Numbered from the stretch's first letter, positions 1-7,711 are shown. The stretch is 64,000 bases of DNA from Cellulomonas sp. NS3 (GCF_024757985.1 NZ_CP103289.1:2666001-2730000); one strand, 5' to 3'. Made by a program: numbers and translations. The notes: generated by a model not told the origin, from the sequence alone.

Positions 1-19
1 CGCCGAGTCCCCGCCGGGC

Positions 20-967
20 TCAGAGCCCCGCCGCTCCCAGGTGCAGCTCGGCGAGCGGCTCGGCGTCGAGCACGTCGCCGACCACCGCGGCGACCGTGAG
101 CGCGTGCAGCGTCGGCAGCGCCGCGCGCAGGAGCACCGGGTCGGGGTCGTCCTCCGCACCGACCAGCGCGGCCGTGACGTCGAGCACCGCGACGAGCTGG
201 GCGTGCAGGCGTCCCGTGCCGTAGGCGGCCCACGCACCCGCGTGCATCGCGCGGGCCCACCGCCCGGGCGGCCACCCGACGGCCGCGAGCCGGTCGAGCG
301 TGACCTCGCGGCGGGCCAGCGCCGCGCACAGGTCGGCGACCGCGTCCGCCCGGGGTCCGTGCGACTCCGCCGGAGGGACGAGGGGGGTCCCGACGTCCCC
401 CAGCGCGGCGTGCCAGGGCCCGCCGAGCACGAGCGCGTCGCGCGCCCCGAGGTCGGGCGACGCCCACCAGACGCCCACGACGCCCGCGGCCGCTGCGGCG
501 GGCGCCGGCACGACGTCGCCGCCCGCCACCGCGGCACCCGGTGCGGCGGGCCACGCGGCGGCCTCGCGGGTCACGAGTCGGACGACGTCCGCGACCCGGC
601 CGAGCCGGCTGCGCGCGAGCGTCCGCGCCGAGCCGGGGGCGCCGTGCGCCGCGTCCCGCAGCAGCGCCGGCGTCGTGGGGGTCCGGGAGTCGAGGTCCTC
701 GACCGACTGCCACGCGGCCGCCCGCTCCCCCGGTGCCACGTCGAGGACCGCGAGCCCGAGGTGCGTCAGCGCGGCGTCGGTCAGCCGGAACGTCGCGCTG
801 AGCGCCCCCAGCAGGTCACGGGCCGCGGGGTGGCATGCGGCGTCGGTCGCGAGCACGGTCGGCGAGGACAGCGTGTACACCGGGGCCTCGCCTCCATGCG
901 GGAACTCGGACAGCACGACCGTAAACGCCCGCAGCCCGACCGAGCGGACGAATCCCCCGTGTGCCAC
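20..967 (-). CDS. Hypothetical protein, about 315 aa
   Basis: I do not recognise this protein. The frame from the GTG at 967 to the TGA at 20-22 has normal composition: mixed hydrophobic and charged residues with Val, Leu and Asp and no Arg/Pro-rich shadow look. Upstream of about 967 the same frame turns into Arg/Ser/Pro shadow sequence, so the start was placed at GTG 967 (protein begins VAHGGFVRSVG), although no clear ribosome site precedes it. The protein is Ala-rich and probably helical, with no signal peptide or clear membrane segment. It lies 82 bp after the next minus-strand gene (1050-1751) and may share its transcript. Start uncertain. Confidence 0.5.
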   Translation of the reverse strand: MAHGGFVRSVGLRAFTVVLSEFPHGGEAPVYTLSSPTVLATDAACHPAARDLLGALSATFRLTDAALTHLGLAVLDVAPGERAAAWQSVEDLDSRTPTTPALLRDAAHGAPGSARTLARSRLGRVADVVRLVTREAAAWPAAPGAAVAGGDVVPAPAAAAAGVVGVWWASPDLGARDALVLGGPWHAALGDVGTPLVPPAESHGPRADAVADLCAALARREVTLDRLAAVGWPPGRWARAMHAGAWAAYGTGRLHAQLVAVLDVTAALVGAEDDPDPVLLRAALPTLHALTVAAVVGDVLDAEPLAELHLGAAGL

Positions 968-1049
968 GGCACCCGTGCGGCGCGGCCCTCGGGGGTCACC
1001 CGGCTGGGCGACCCGTCCGGCGCCCGACGGCGGCGCAGGGTCCGGCCCG

Positions 1050-1751
1050 TCAGGCCCCGGTGCCGCCGTCGAGGTGCTCCTCGAGCTGCTCCCGTGTGAT
1101 GCCGACGTGGTCGGCGATGTGGGTGCGCGTCTGGACGCGTGCGGCGTCGACGCCCCGCACGGCCTCGCGCACGAGGTCGGGATCGACCGCCGTCCCGCGC
1201 GCCGCGAGCTCGCGCAGCAGGCGGTCCCCGTGGGTCGCGTACCAGGCGGCGGCGAGGTCGGCCCGGCTCGGCTCGAGGGCGAGGACCGCACGGCACAGCG
1301 CGCCCGTCGCGGCGACGAGCCCCGGACCGTCCGAGTGGGTGAGCCACGCGGCGACGAGCCGGGTCTCCCGCCGGGCGTCGGTGTCGTCGTCGGCGGGCAG
1401 GTGCCGGAACGTGCGGCGCAGGTCGAGCGCGACCTGCATGCGCGTGTCCCAGTCCCACGAGCCGACGGCCTCGGTCGAGGTGGCGAGCGCGAGGGTCCAC
1501 GGCTCGTCGTGGCCGTGCTGGACCGCCTCGATCGCCCGGAACCGCAGCAGGTGCGCGCCGCACTGCCCGGCGGAGGCCGTGCGCCGCGCGGCCCGGTGCC
1601 CGGTGCGGGGGCGCTCCTGACCGGCCTCGGCGGTGGCCCAGGCGCCGTCGTCGTCCGCCGCGGGCGCCGCAGCGGCCCGGGTCCGGTCGACGAGCTCGAG
1701 GATCGGGCCGGCCCACTCGTCGGGCAGCGGGGCGTGCGCACGCGGGGTCAT
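1050..1751 (-). CDS. Hypothetical protein, 233 aa
   Basis: No family recognised. The start is ATG 1751 with a GAGGAG-type ribosome site about 8 nt upstream; the frame ends at 1050. The protein is hydrophilic and acidic, with no signal peptide or membrane helix. It contains Trp-rich stretches (an EPWTLALA segment, then SWDWDTRM around residue 95-100) and ends in a charged helix with an EQLEEH motif. It is probably cytoplasmic. It precedes the unrecognised 20-967 gene on the same strand and is divergent from the ArsR gene at 1884, with about 130 bp between starts. A role linked to either neighbour is only a guess. Confidence 0.65.
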   Translation of the reverse strand: MTPRAHAPLPDEWAGPILELVDRTRAAAAPAADDDGAWATAEAGQERPRTGHRAARRTASAGQCGAHLLRFRAIEAVQHGHDEPWTLALATSTEAVGSWDWDTRMQVALDLRRTFRHLPADDDTDARRETRLVAAWLTHSDGPGLVAATGALCRAVLALEPSRADLAAAWYATHGDRLLRELAARGTAVDPDLVREAVRGVDAARVQTRTHIADHVGITREQLEEHLDGGTGA

Positions 1752-1847
1752 CGGGCGTCTCCTCGGCGTCGTCTCACGGTCGGTGCCCGTGGGCGGGAAC
1801 GCGCCGGACGGACCTCGGCAGCCTACGGCGGGCCAGGGACATAGGCC

Positions 1848-1877
1848 TTGTTTTATATAAGTACCCACCGATATCCT
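1848..1877 (+). promoter_or_regulatory. Predicted promoter of arsR, leaderless
   Basis: A -35-like TTGTTT (1848-1853) and a -10-like TATCCT (1872-1877) are separated by 18 bp. Six bases later comes the GTG at 1884 that fits the ArsR N-terminus, so transcription is predicted to start at the start codon. The spacer is conspicuously AT-rich for this genome and holds two small palindromes, TTATATAA (1853-1860) and GATATC (1870-1875). These could be part of an operator for the ArsR protein itself. Motif reading only. Confidence 0.5.
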
Positions 1878-1883
1878 CTCGCC

Positions 1884-2240
1884 GTGCACGCCTTCGACGT
1901 CCTGGGTGACCCGGTCCGCCGCCGGATCCTCGAGCTGCTGCTCGAGGACGAGCGGTCGTCCGGCGACGTCACGGCCGTCATCCGCGCCGAGTTCGGCATC
2001 AGCCAGCCCGCCGTGTCCCAGCACCTGCGGGTGCTCCGGGAGAACGGCTTCGCCCGCGTGCGGGCCGAGGGCGCGCGGCGCCTGTACGCCGTCGAGGCAC
2101 GTCCGCTCCAGGACGTCGACCGCTGGCTGCAGCCGTTCCGCGAGTTCTGGGACCAGCGCCTCGACGCGCTCGGCACCGAGCTCGCCCGGGGGCGCCGGGA
2201 CCGGCGCGCCCGCACGTCCACCGAGAGGACCGCACCATGA
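1884..2240 (+). CDS. ArsR-family winged-helix transcriptional regulator
   Basis: DNA-binding repressor of the ArsR/SmtB type, 118 aa from GTG 1884. The N-terminus HAFDVLGDPVRRRILELL is the classic first helices of the family. The recognition helix lies in GISQPAVSQHLRVLRENG, and the wing in ARVRAEGARRLYAV. No Cys-based metal site is visible, so it belongs to the non-metal subgroup often paired with SRPBCC proteins. An in-frame ATG at 1848 would lie inside the predicted promoter, so GTG 1884 is preferred. The stop overlaps the start of the SRPBCC gene by 4 bp (ATGA), so the two are translationally coupled. Autoregulation is likely by family precedent. Confidence 0.85.
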   Translation: MHAFDVLGDPVRRRILELLLEDERSSGDVTAVIRAEFGISQPAVSQHLRVLRENGFARVRAEGARRLYAVEARPLQDVDRWLQPFREFWDQRLDALGTELARGRRDRRARTSTERTAP

Positions 2241-2848
2241 TCGACCTGCTCCACGAGCTCGCCGCGCTCCACCGCGGCGTCGCGCGCGACGACGACGCGC
2301 AGACCGTCTCCGTGACGGTCGCCCGCACCTACGACGCCGAGACCGAGGACGTCTGGGAGGCGCTGACGGACCCTGCGCGGCTCGCCCGCTGGTTCTCCCC
2401 GGTGACCGGCGACCTGCGGGTCGGCGGCTCGTTCCAGATCGAGGGGAACGCGAGCGGCGACATCCTGCGTTGCGAGCGGCCGGCGCTCCTCGAGGTGACG
2501 TTCGGCATGCCCGACAGCGTCGTCGCGGTGACCCTCGCGCAGGAGGCCGACCGGACGACGGTCGAGCTCGTGCACACCGTGCCGCTCGCCATCGCGGGCA
2601 GCGGTGCCGGCGCGCTGTTCGTCGGTCCCGGGTGGGACGGGGCGCTCGTCCAGCTCGGCCGAGGCCTGCGCGGCGAGGCCACGGGCGACCCGCTCGCGTT
2701 CGCGGGGTCGCCCGAGATGATCGAGCTCAACCGCGGCTCGATCGACGCCTGGGCCGAGGCCGTCGAGAGGTCCGGCACGGCGACGCCCGACGACGTGGCG
2801 GGTGGTCGCGCGGCGGCGGAGGCGCAGTACACGACGACCGAGCCCTGA
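2237..2848 (+). CDS. SRPBCC (AHSA1/START-like) domain protein
   Basis: 203 aa protein with the helix-grip fold of the AHSA1/SRPBCC superfamily. Diagnostic segments are VARTYDAETEDVWEALTDPARLARWFSP (about residues 27-54), then alternating strands through LLEVTFGMPDSVVAVTL and TTVELVHTVPL. These proteins bind small hydrophobic ligands; the substrate here is unknown. It is cytoplasmic, with no signal peptide. It overlaps the upstream ArsR gene by 4 bp, an arrangement widespread in actinobacteria where the ArsR member represses the pair. A strong hairpin follows at 2871. Confidence 0.85.
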   Translation: MIDLLHELAALHRGVARDDDAQTVSVTVARTYDAETEDVWEALTDPARLARWFSPVTGDLRVGGSFQIEGNASGDILRCERPALLEVTFGMPDSVVAVTLAQEADRTTVELVHTVPLAIAGSGAGALFVGPGWDGALVQLGRGLRGEATGDPLAFAGSPEMIELNRGSIDAWAEAVERSGTATPDDVAGGRAAAEAQYTTTEP

Positions 2849-2870
2849 GGGCCGCCGGCGCGTGCGCGCG

Positions 2871-2905
2871 GGCCGGGCCGACGTGCGCCCCACGTCGGCC
2901 CGGCC
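2871..2905 (+). terminator. Hairpin terminator after arsR-SRPBCC
   Basis: A perfect 15-bp inverted repeat (2871-2885 with 2891-2905) with a 5-nt loop starts 23 bp after the SRPBCC stop. There is no U-tract, as is usual in very GC-rich actinobacteria. A TACGTT hexamer immediately after it (2906-2911) may be the -10 of the kinase gene. Confidence 0.7.
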
Positions 2906-2975
2906 TACGTTCGTGAGCACGACTCGCACGGGGGCGCTCTGGAGTCGGTCGCCCGTGCGCACGAGGAGGAGCACC

Positions 2976-4457
2976 GTGGGAGCAGCACCCGACCTCGACA
3001 CCGGCGTGGTCCTCGCCGACCGCTACCGGCTCGACGAGGTGCTCGGGCGGGGTGGCATGGCGACCGTCCACCGCGCGCACGACCTCGTCCTGGGCCGCGA
3101 CGTCGCGGTCAAGCTCTTCCCGCCCGTCGCCGAGGGCGCCGAGGAGCTCCAGCGACACAAGGCCGAGATGCGCGTGCTCGCCCGGCTCGACCACCCCGGC
3201 CTCGTCACGCTGCACGACGCCGGCAGCGTGCCCGCGGGCGGTCCGCTGCGGCAGACGTACCTCGTCATGGAGCTCGTGCCGGGCCGCACGCTAGCGGACC
3301 GGCTGCTCGTCGGCGCACTGCCCCCGGCCCACGTCGCGCACCTGGGGCGGCAGGTCGCCGAGGCGCTCGTCGTCGTCCACGCGGCGGACGTGGTGCACCG
3401 GGACATCAAGCCCGCGAACGTCCTGCTCGCCGGCGCGGGCGACCGGGCCGGCGGCGGGCTCGCTCCGGCGGGCGACGAGGGTCGTGGCGCCGGCGAGCTC
3501 CGGGCGAAGCTCGCAGACTTCGGGATCGCCCGGCTCTCCGACGGCGCACGGCTGACGGTCACCGGGACCACGCTGGGCACCGCGAGCTACCTGAGCCCTG
3601 AGCAGGCCACGGGCTCGGCGGTCGGTCCTGCGAGCGACGTCTACTCCCTCGGGCTCGTCCTGCTCGAGTGCCTCACGGGCGAGCGGGCGTTCACCGGCAC
3701 CGCGCTCGAGGCCGCCACGGCGCGCCTGCTGAGCTCGCCGGCGGTCCCGGGCAGGTTCGGCGCCGCGTGGTCGGACCTCCTCAGCGAGATGACGGCGCGC
3801 GACCCCGACGACCGCCCGCCGGCGGCAGAGGTCGCCGTGCGCCTCGCCGTGCTGGCCGAGGAACCGGCGGGCACGGGGGCCGCGCCCGCGCCGACCGTGG
3901 CGTCACCGGTCGCGGCCTCGCCGACCGGGGCGTCGCCGGTCTCGCCCGCACCGAGCGTGGGCTCACCGGTCGCGCCCTCGGCGACCGCCAGCTCACCGGT
4001 CGTGCCCTCGCCGACCGTGGGCTCTCCGGTGGTGCCCTCGCCGCGCCCCACCGGTCCGGGCTCGACCGCCGTGCTGCCCGTGGCGACCGGGCCCGGCGGA
4101 GCGGTCCCGACCGATCCCGTCGCCGCGCAGCCGGGAGCGGACGACCCCGCGGCGGGCTCGCACGGCTCGACCCCGAGCCCGTCGACTTCGTCGGCGCCGT
4201 CCGCGACGGGAGCCCGGCCCGCCCGACCCTCCGCGCCCGTCACCGTCGGAGGCACGGCGCCGGCCCGCGACGGCGACCGGCGCGCGCGCCGCGGCACCCG
4301 CCTGGCGGCAGTGGCGCTGCTGCTCTGCGCGGGCGGCGCGACGGTCCTGGCCACCCAGGCGTCGGGCGACGCCCCGCCGGTGCCGCCGTCGTACCCGGTC
4401 GTCGAGGGCGCCCTCGGCGACGCGCTCGCGGACCTGCAGCGGAGCGTGCAGCCGTGA
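2976..4457 (+). CDS. Membrane-anchored serine/threonine protein kinase (PknB family)
   Basis: 493 aa. GTG 2976 is chosen because AGGAGG (2964-2969) lies 6 nt upstream. The N-terminal Hanks-type kinase shows a glycine loop GRGGMATV (residues 24-31), invariant Lys46 (VAVKLF), catalytic loop HRDIKPAN (141-148), DFG (181-183) and a SPEQ activation-segment end. A Gly/Ala-rich stretch of about 20 extra residues sits between catalytic loop and DFG, which is unusual. Residues about 300-430 are a Pro/Ser/Thr/Val linker made of imperfect SPVxPSPTVG-like repeats. One membrane helix follows (about 443-461), then a short external tail of about 30 aa without PASTA domains. It overlaps the lipoprotein gene by GTGA, suggesting a sensor pair. 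Confidence 0.93.
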   Translation: MGAAPDLDTGVVLADRYRLDEVLGRGGMATVHRAHDLVLGRDVAVKLFPPVAEGAEELQRHKAEMRVLARLDHPGLVTLHDAGSVPAGGPLRQTYLVMELVPGRTLADRLLVGALPPAHVAHLGRQVAEALVVVHAADVVHRDIKPANVLLAGAGDRAGGGLAPAGDEGRGAGELRAKLADFGIARLSDGARLTVTGTTLGTASYLSPEQATGSAVGPASDVYSLGLVLLECLTGERAFTGTALEAATARLLSSPAVPGRFGAAWSDLLSEMTARDPDDRPPAAEVAVRLAVLAEEPAGTGAAPAPTVASPVAASPTGASPVSPAPSVGSPVAPSATASSPVVPSPTVGSPVVPSPRPTGPGSTAVLPVATGPGGAVPTDPVAAQPGADDPAAGSHGSTPSPSTSSAPSATGARPARPSAPVTVGGTAPARDGDRRARRGTRLAAVALLLCAGGATVLATQASGDAPPVPPSYPVVEGALGDALADLQRSVQP

Positions 4458-4963
4458 GGGCCGGACGGACCGGCGCCCTGCTGGCCCCGGCGCTCGGCCT
4501 CGTGCTCGTGCTCGCGGGCTGCGGCCAGGGCGCGGAGCTCGACCCCGACCGCGCCGGGGTGCTCCAGCAGGCGGTGCTGACGGTGTCCGAGGAGGCCGCC
4601 GCGGGCCGCTACGACTCCGCGCAGGCCGCGCTGGCCGAGGTCCGCGACGAGCTCGAGACGGCGGTCGACGCGGGCGAGGTGTCGACCGCGCGCTACCGCC
4701 AGATCGACGACGCGCTCGACCGCACGGACCAGGAGGTCACCGCCGCGCTGGAGGCTCAGGCGGCCGCGCGCGCCGCCGAGCAGGCGGCTGCGGAGCAGGC
4801 GGCCGCCGAGCAGGCCGCCGCCGAGCAGGCCGCCGCCGAGCAGGCCGCCGCCGCCGCGCGAGCGGCCGCCGAGCAGGAGGCTGCGGCGCGCGCCGCGCAG
4901 GACGAGGAAGGCGAGGCCGAGAAGGGGCCCAAGGGCAAGGGGAAGAAGGACGACGACGACTGA
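4454..4963 (+). CDS. Putative lipoprotein with Ala/Glu/Gln repeat
   Basis: 169 aa, starting at GTG 4454, which overlaps the kinase stop. The N-terminus has an Arg-containing n-region, a hydrophobic core and the lipobox LVLAGC, so export and lipid attachment at Cys are predicted. After a short helical domain (about residues 25-95) comes a coiled-coil-like tract of EQAAA repeats encoded by a 15-bp tandem repeat. It ends in a Lys/Asp-rich tail of alternating charge. No family recognised. The overlap with the kinase gene suggests co-expression, and it could be the extracellular partner of the kinase (inference). Confidence 0.8.
   Translation: MRAGRTGALLAPALGLVLVLAGCGQGAELDPDRAGVLQQAVLTVSEEAAAGRYDSAQAALAEVRDELETAVDAGEVSTARYRQIDDALDRTDQEVTAALEAQAAARAAEQAAAEQAAAEQAAAEQAAAEQAAAAARAAAEQEAAARAAQDEEGEAEKGPKGKGKKDDDD
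4778..4852 (+). repeat. 15-bp tandem repeat, five units, in the lipoprotein gene
   Basis: Five consecutive 15-bp units beginning GAGCAGGC encode EQAAA five times. The last three units are identical at DNA level and the first two differ at one to three bases. The unit is a multiple of 3, so copy-number change would keep the frame and lengthen the predicted coiled coil. Confidence 0.9.
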
Positions 4964-4967
4964 CGGG

Positions 4968-4981
4968 GTGGAGCGCTCCAC
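4968..4981. promoter_or_regulatory. LacI/CelR-type palindromic operator
   Basis: GTGGAGCGCTCCAC is a perfect 14-bp palindrome with a central CG. It closely resembles the TGGGAGCGCTCCCA sites bound by CelR/CebR-type LacI regulators of actinobacterial cellulose and cellobiose genes. It lies 10 bp upstream of the -35 of the predicted promoter for the SpoIIE-type phosphatase. As a hairpin it would have only a 5-bp stem, so an operator is more likely than a terminator. Confidence 0.55.
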
Positions 4982-4990
4982 GGTCATCCC

Positions 4991-5019
4991 TTGATCCGTG
5001 GGCACCACCGGCCGATAGT
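4991..5019 (+). promoter_or_regulatory. Predicted housekeeping promoter of the phosphatase operon
   Basis: TTGATC (4991-4996), a 17-bp spacer, then GATAGT (5014-5019): one of the best sigma-70-like matches in the window. The predicted start near 5026 gives a leader of about 95 nt before GTG 5121, which has its own GGAGGG ribosome site. Confidence 0.6.
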
Positions 5020-5120
5020 GCCTGAGGGACGCGGCGCAGGTCACCGCGCCCTGGGGCGCCCGCGACGCGTCCGACGACCGACGCCCGGGATCCCTCGGGT
5101 CGAACCCGGAGGGAGGGTCC

Positions 5121-7292
5121 GTGCCCGGCAGCAGGTCCGGCCTCGATCCGTCCGAGCCGATCGCCCCGCCCGCCGCGGAGCCGTCGGAGCCGACGTCCCC
5201 GGCGGCGCGCGCCCGCTCCGACGACCCGGTACCACACGCTCCCGCCGGCCCGGACCTCGCGTCCGCGCTGGGCCGGGACGGCGTCGAGTCCGCCCAGATC
5301 GGCACGTACGCGTGGGACCTCGCGACCGGCGAGCTGGCACTCGACGAGCAGCTCCTGACCGTGTTCGGGTTCGACCCGGACGAGTTCGACGGAACCATCG
5401 GAGCGGTCGGCCAGCGGCTGCACCCGCACGACCGGCCCCGCGTCGCGCGCGCGTTCGAGCTCGCGGTCGAGGGGCAGGGCTACCTCGAGCTCGAGTTCCG
5501 CGTCCTGGTCCCCCACGCCGACGCGCGCTGGGTGCTGGCCCGCGGGCGGCTCGTGCAGGACCACGACGGCCGCCCGTCGCGCGCGGTCGGTGCGGCCTTC
5601 GACGCGACGGCGCGCCAGCAGGGCGAGGCGCGCACGGCACGCCTGCTCGAGGCGATGCCGACGGCGTTCTTCTCGGTGGACGCGGAGTGGCGCTTCACCT
5701 ACGTGAACAGCGAGGGCGAGCAGCTCCTGCGCCGGCCGCGCGAGGAGCTCCTGGGCGGCACGCTGTGGGACCTCTTCCCCGAGACGCGCGGCACCGCGTT
5801 CGAGACCGGCTACCTGCGCGCGGCCCACACGGGCGAGACCGTCGGCTTCGAGGCGCACCACCCCGCGCCGCTCGACGCGATCTTCGAGGTGCGGGCCTGG
5901 CCGGGGCCCGACGGCCTCGCGGTCTACCTGCAGGACGTCACCGAGCGGCACCGTGCCCAGCGCGCCACGGAGCAGACGGCACGGCTCGAGCGCCTCAAGG
6001 CGCAGGTCACGGACCGGCTCACCGAGACCCTCGACGTCGACCAGTCGGTCTCCCGGCTCGCACCGCTGCTCGTGCCGACGCTCGCGGACTGGTGCATCGT
6101 GACCGTCGTCGACCACGCCGACGACCCGGGCACGCCGCCCGTGATGCGCGACGTCGGCTTCGCGCACCGCGACGCCCGCCAGCTCCCGCTCGTGTCGCGG
6201 TACGCCGGCCGCCGCCTGGAGTCGATCCGCGACGACTCGTACGTCGAGCGATCGCTGCGCACCGCACAGCTCGTCGAGGTGCGCAGCGGCGCGACCGAGG
6301 CGGTGCGGGCCGTCCTCGCACCCGGTGAGGCGCGCGACCTGATCACGCGGCTCGCACCGGGCAGCGGCGCCGTGGTGCCGCTGCGGGGACGCGGCCGCAC
6401 GCTCGCCCTCGTGACGCTGTTCAACGGCCGCGAGCGCGGGCCGATGACCCGTCAGGAGCTGCGCACCGCGCAGGACCTCGCGGGGCGGGCCGGCCTCGCG
6501 CTCGACAACGCCCGCCTGTACCGCCAGCAGCGGCACCTCGCCGAGGAGCTCCAGCGGTCGCTGCTCGCGGAGCCCGCCGGACCCGAGCACGTGCAGATCG
6601 TGGCCCGCTACGTCCCGGCCGCCGAGGCGGCGGAGGTCGGGGGTGACTGGTACGACGCGTTCCCGCAGCGCAGCGGCGACACGGTCGTCGTCATCGGCGA
6701 CGTGCTCGGGCACGACAGCGCCGCGGCCGCGACCATGGGTCAGCTCCGTGCGGCGCTCCGCGGCATCGCGGTCGCGACCGGCGCCGGTCCCGCCGAGCTG
6801 CTCGGCGTCGTGGACCAGACGATGCACACGCTGCGCACCCCCACGATGGCCACGGCGTTCGTCGCACGCCTCGAGCACTCGTGCGAGCAGGCGGAGCGCG
6901 GCGAGGCGACCGTCCGGTGGTCGAACGCGGGCCACCCCTCCCCCGTGCTCATCGGCCCGGACGGGAGCGTCGAGGACGTCGTCGGCGTACGGCCCGACCT
7001 GCTGCTCGGCGTCGACCCGGACGCCACCCGGTCGGAGGCCACGCTCACGCTGCAGCCGGGCGCGACGCTCGTGCTGTTCACGGACGGGCTCGTCGAGCGG
7101 CGCGACGAGGGGATCAGCGAGGGCCTGGCCCGGCTGCGGTCGACGCTCGAGGAGCTCGCGGGCCGCGACCTGCACAGCCTCTGCGACGAGGTCGTGGCCC
7201 GGATGCTGCCGTCGCGCCCGAAGGACGACGTCGTGGTGCTCGCGCTGCGCCTCGACCCGGTGGAGGCGCGGTCCCCGGAGGCGGCCCGGTGA
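5121..7292 (+). CDS. PAS-PAS-GAF-SpoIIE (PP2C-type) serine phosphatase
   Basis: 723 aa, GTG start with GGAGGG upstream. Domain order: a disordered Pro/Ser-rich start (1-50), PAS-like domain (about 53-160), second PAS (about 171-285, with FFSVDAEWRFTYVN), GAF (about 288-480), then a SpoIIE/PP2C catalytic domain (about 490-720). Metal-binding motifs are visible as EVGGDWYDAF (about residue 503) and IGDVLGHDSAAAATM (about 525). By family it removes phosphate from an anti-anti-sigma (STAS) protein to release a sigma factor. It overlaps by GTGA the RsbW-like gene that would rephosphorylate such a target. No STAS or sigma gene adjoins; the nearest STAS protein is at 29113-29958. Confidence 0.93.
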   Translation: MPGSRSGLDPSEPIAPPAAEPSEPTSPAARARSDDPVPHAPAGPDLASALGRDGVESAQIGTYAWDLATGELALDEQLLTVFGFDPDEFDGTIGAVGQRLHPHDRPRVARAFELAVEGQGYLELEFRVLVPHADARWVLARGRLVQDHDGRPSRAVGAAFDATARQQGEARTARLLEAMPTAFFSVDAEWRFTYVNSEGEQLLRRPREELLGGTLWDLFPETRGTAFETGYLRAAHTGETVGFEAHHPAPLDAIFEVRAWPGPDGLAVYLQDVTERHRAQRATEQTARLERLKAQVTDRLTETLDVDQSVSRLAPLLVPTLADWCIVTVVDHADDPGTPPVMRDVGFAHRDARQLPLVSRYAGRRLESIRDDSYVERSLRTAQLVEVRSGATEAVRAVLAPGEARDLITRLAPGSGAVVPLRGRGRTLALVTLFNGRERGPMTRQELRTAQDLAGRAGLALDNARLYRQQRHLAEELQRSLLAEPAGPEHVQIVARYVPAAEAAEVGGDWYDAFPQRSGDTVVVIGDVLGHDSAAAATMGQLRAALRGIAVATGAGPAELLGVVDQTMHTLRTPTMATAFVARLEHSCEQAERGEATVRWSNAGHPSPVLIGPDGSVEDVVGVRPDLLLGVDPDATRSEATLTLQPGATLVLFTDGLVERRDEGISEGLARLRSTLEELAGRDLHSLCDEVVARMLPSRPKDDVVVLALRLDPVEARSPEAAR

Positions 7293-7678
7293 GGACCGAC
7301 GCGCGCCTCGAGCTGCACCTCGAGGCCGACCCCAGCGCACCGCACCGCGGCCGGCACTGGGTCGTGCCGGTCCTGCGCGACCAGGACGCCCCCGAGTCCG
7401 CCGTCGACCTCGTCGAGCTCCTGACCAGCGAGGTCGTGACGAACGCCGTGAAGTACGGGTCCGCCGACCACGGCATCGTGCTCTCGGTGGGCTGGGCCGA
7501 CAGCCGCGTCACGGTCCGGGTGACCGACGCGAACCCGTCGGCCCCGGTGGTGCACCGCTCGGCCCCCGAGGACCTCGGGGGCCGCGGCATGGAGCTCGTC
7601 GAGCTGCTCGCGGAGTCGTGGGGGGTCGAGTCCCACGCGGGCGGCAAGACGGTCTGGTTCACGGTGCACGCGGCCTGA
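7289..7678 (+). CDS. RsbW-type ATP-binding protein (anti-sigma kinase family)
   Basis: 129 aa, one GHKL/HATPase domain. The N-box is ELLTSEVVTNAVKYG (residues 44-58), the G1-like segment VRVTDANP and the glycine loop LGGRGMELVELL. Length and pattern fit single-domain RsbW/SpoIIAB-like regulators that bind a sigma factor and phosphorylate a STAS antagonist. It starts within the stop of the SpoIIE phosphatase (GTGA), so kinase and phosphatase of one switch are made together. The target is not encoded alongside, so which sigma factor it controls cannot be told. Confidence 0.88.
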   Translation: MRTDARLELHLEADPSAPHRGRHWVVPVLRDQDAPESAVDLVELLTSEVVTNAVKYGSADHGIVLSVGWADSRVTVRVTDANPSAPVVHRSAPEDLGGRGMELVELLAESWGVESHAGGKTVWFTVHAA

Positions 7679-7684
7679 GGCCGT

Positions 7685-7711
7685 GCGCGGCGCGACCGGG
7701 CCGCGCCGTGC
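7685..7711. terminator. Hairpin between convergent genes
   Basis: A 10-bp stem with one G-U pair (7685-7694 with 7702-7711) and a 7-nt loop lies 6 bp after the RsbW-like stop. It is in the 64-bp gap before the convergent phosphatase gene, so it could serve both. Confidence 0.45.

Noticed and set aside
4968-4981. Palindrome as a terminator of the kinase-lipoprotein operon
   Set aside because: Allowing a loop, only a 5-bp stem remains, unlike the 10- to 16-bp stems elsewhere; operator is a better fit.
4737-7340. An 867-codon minus-strand frame across the phosphatase gene
   Set aside because: Shadow; the plus strand shows PAS, GAF and SpoIIE motifs in order.
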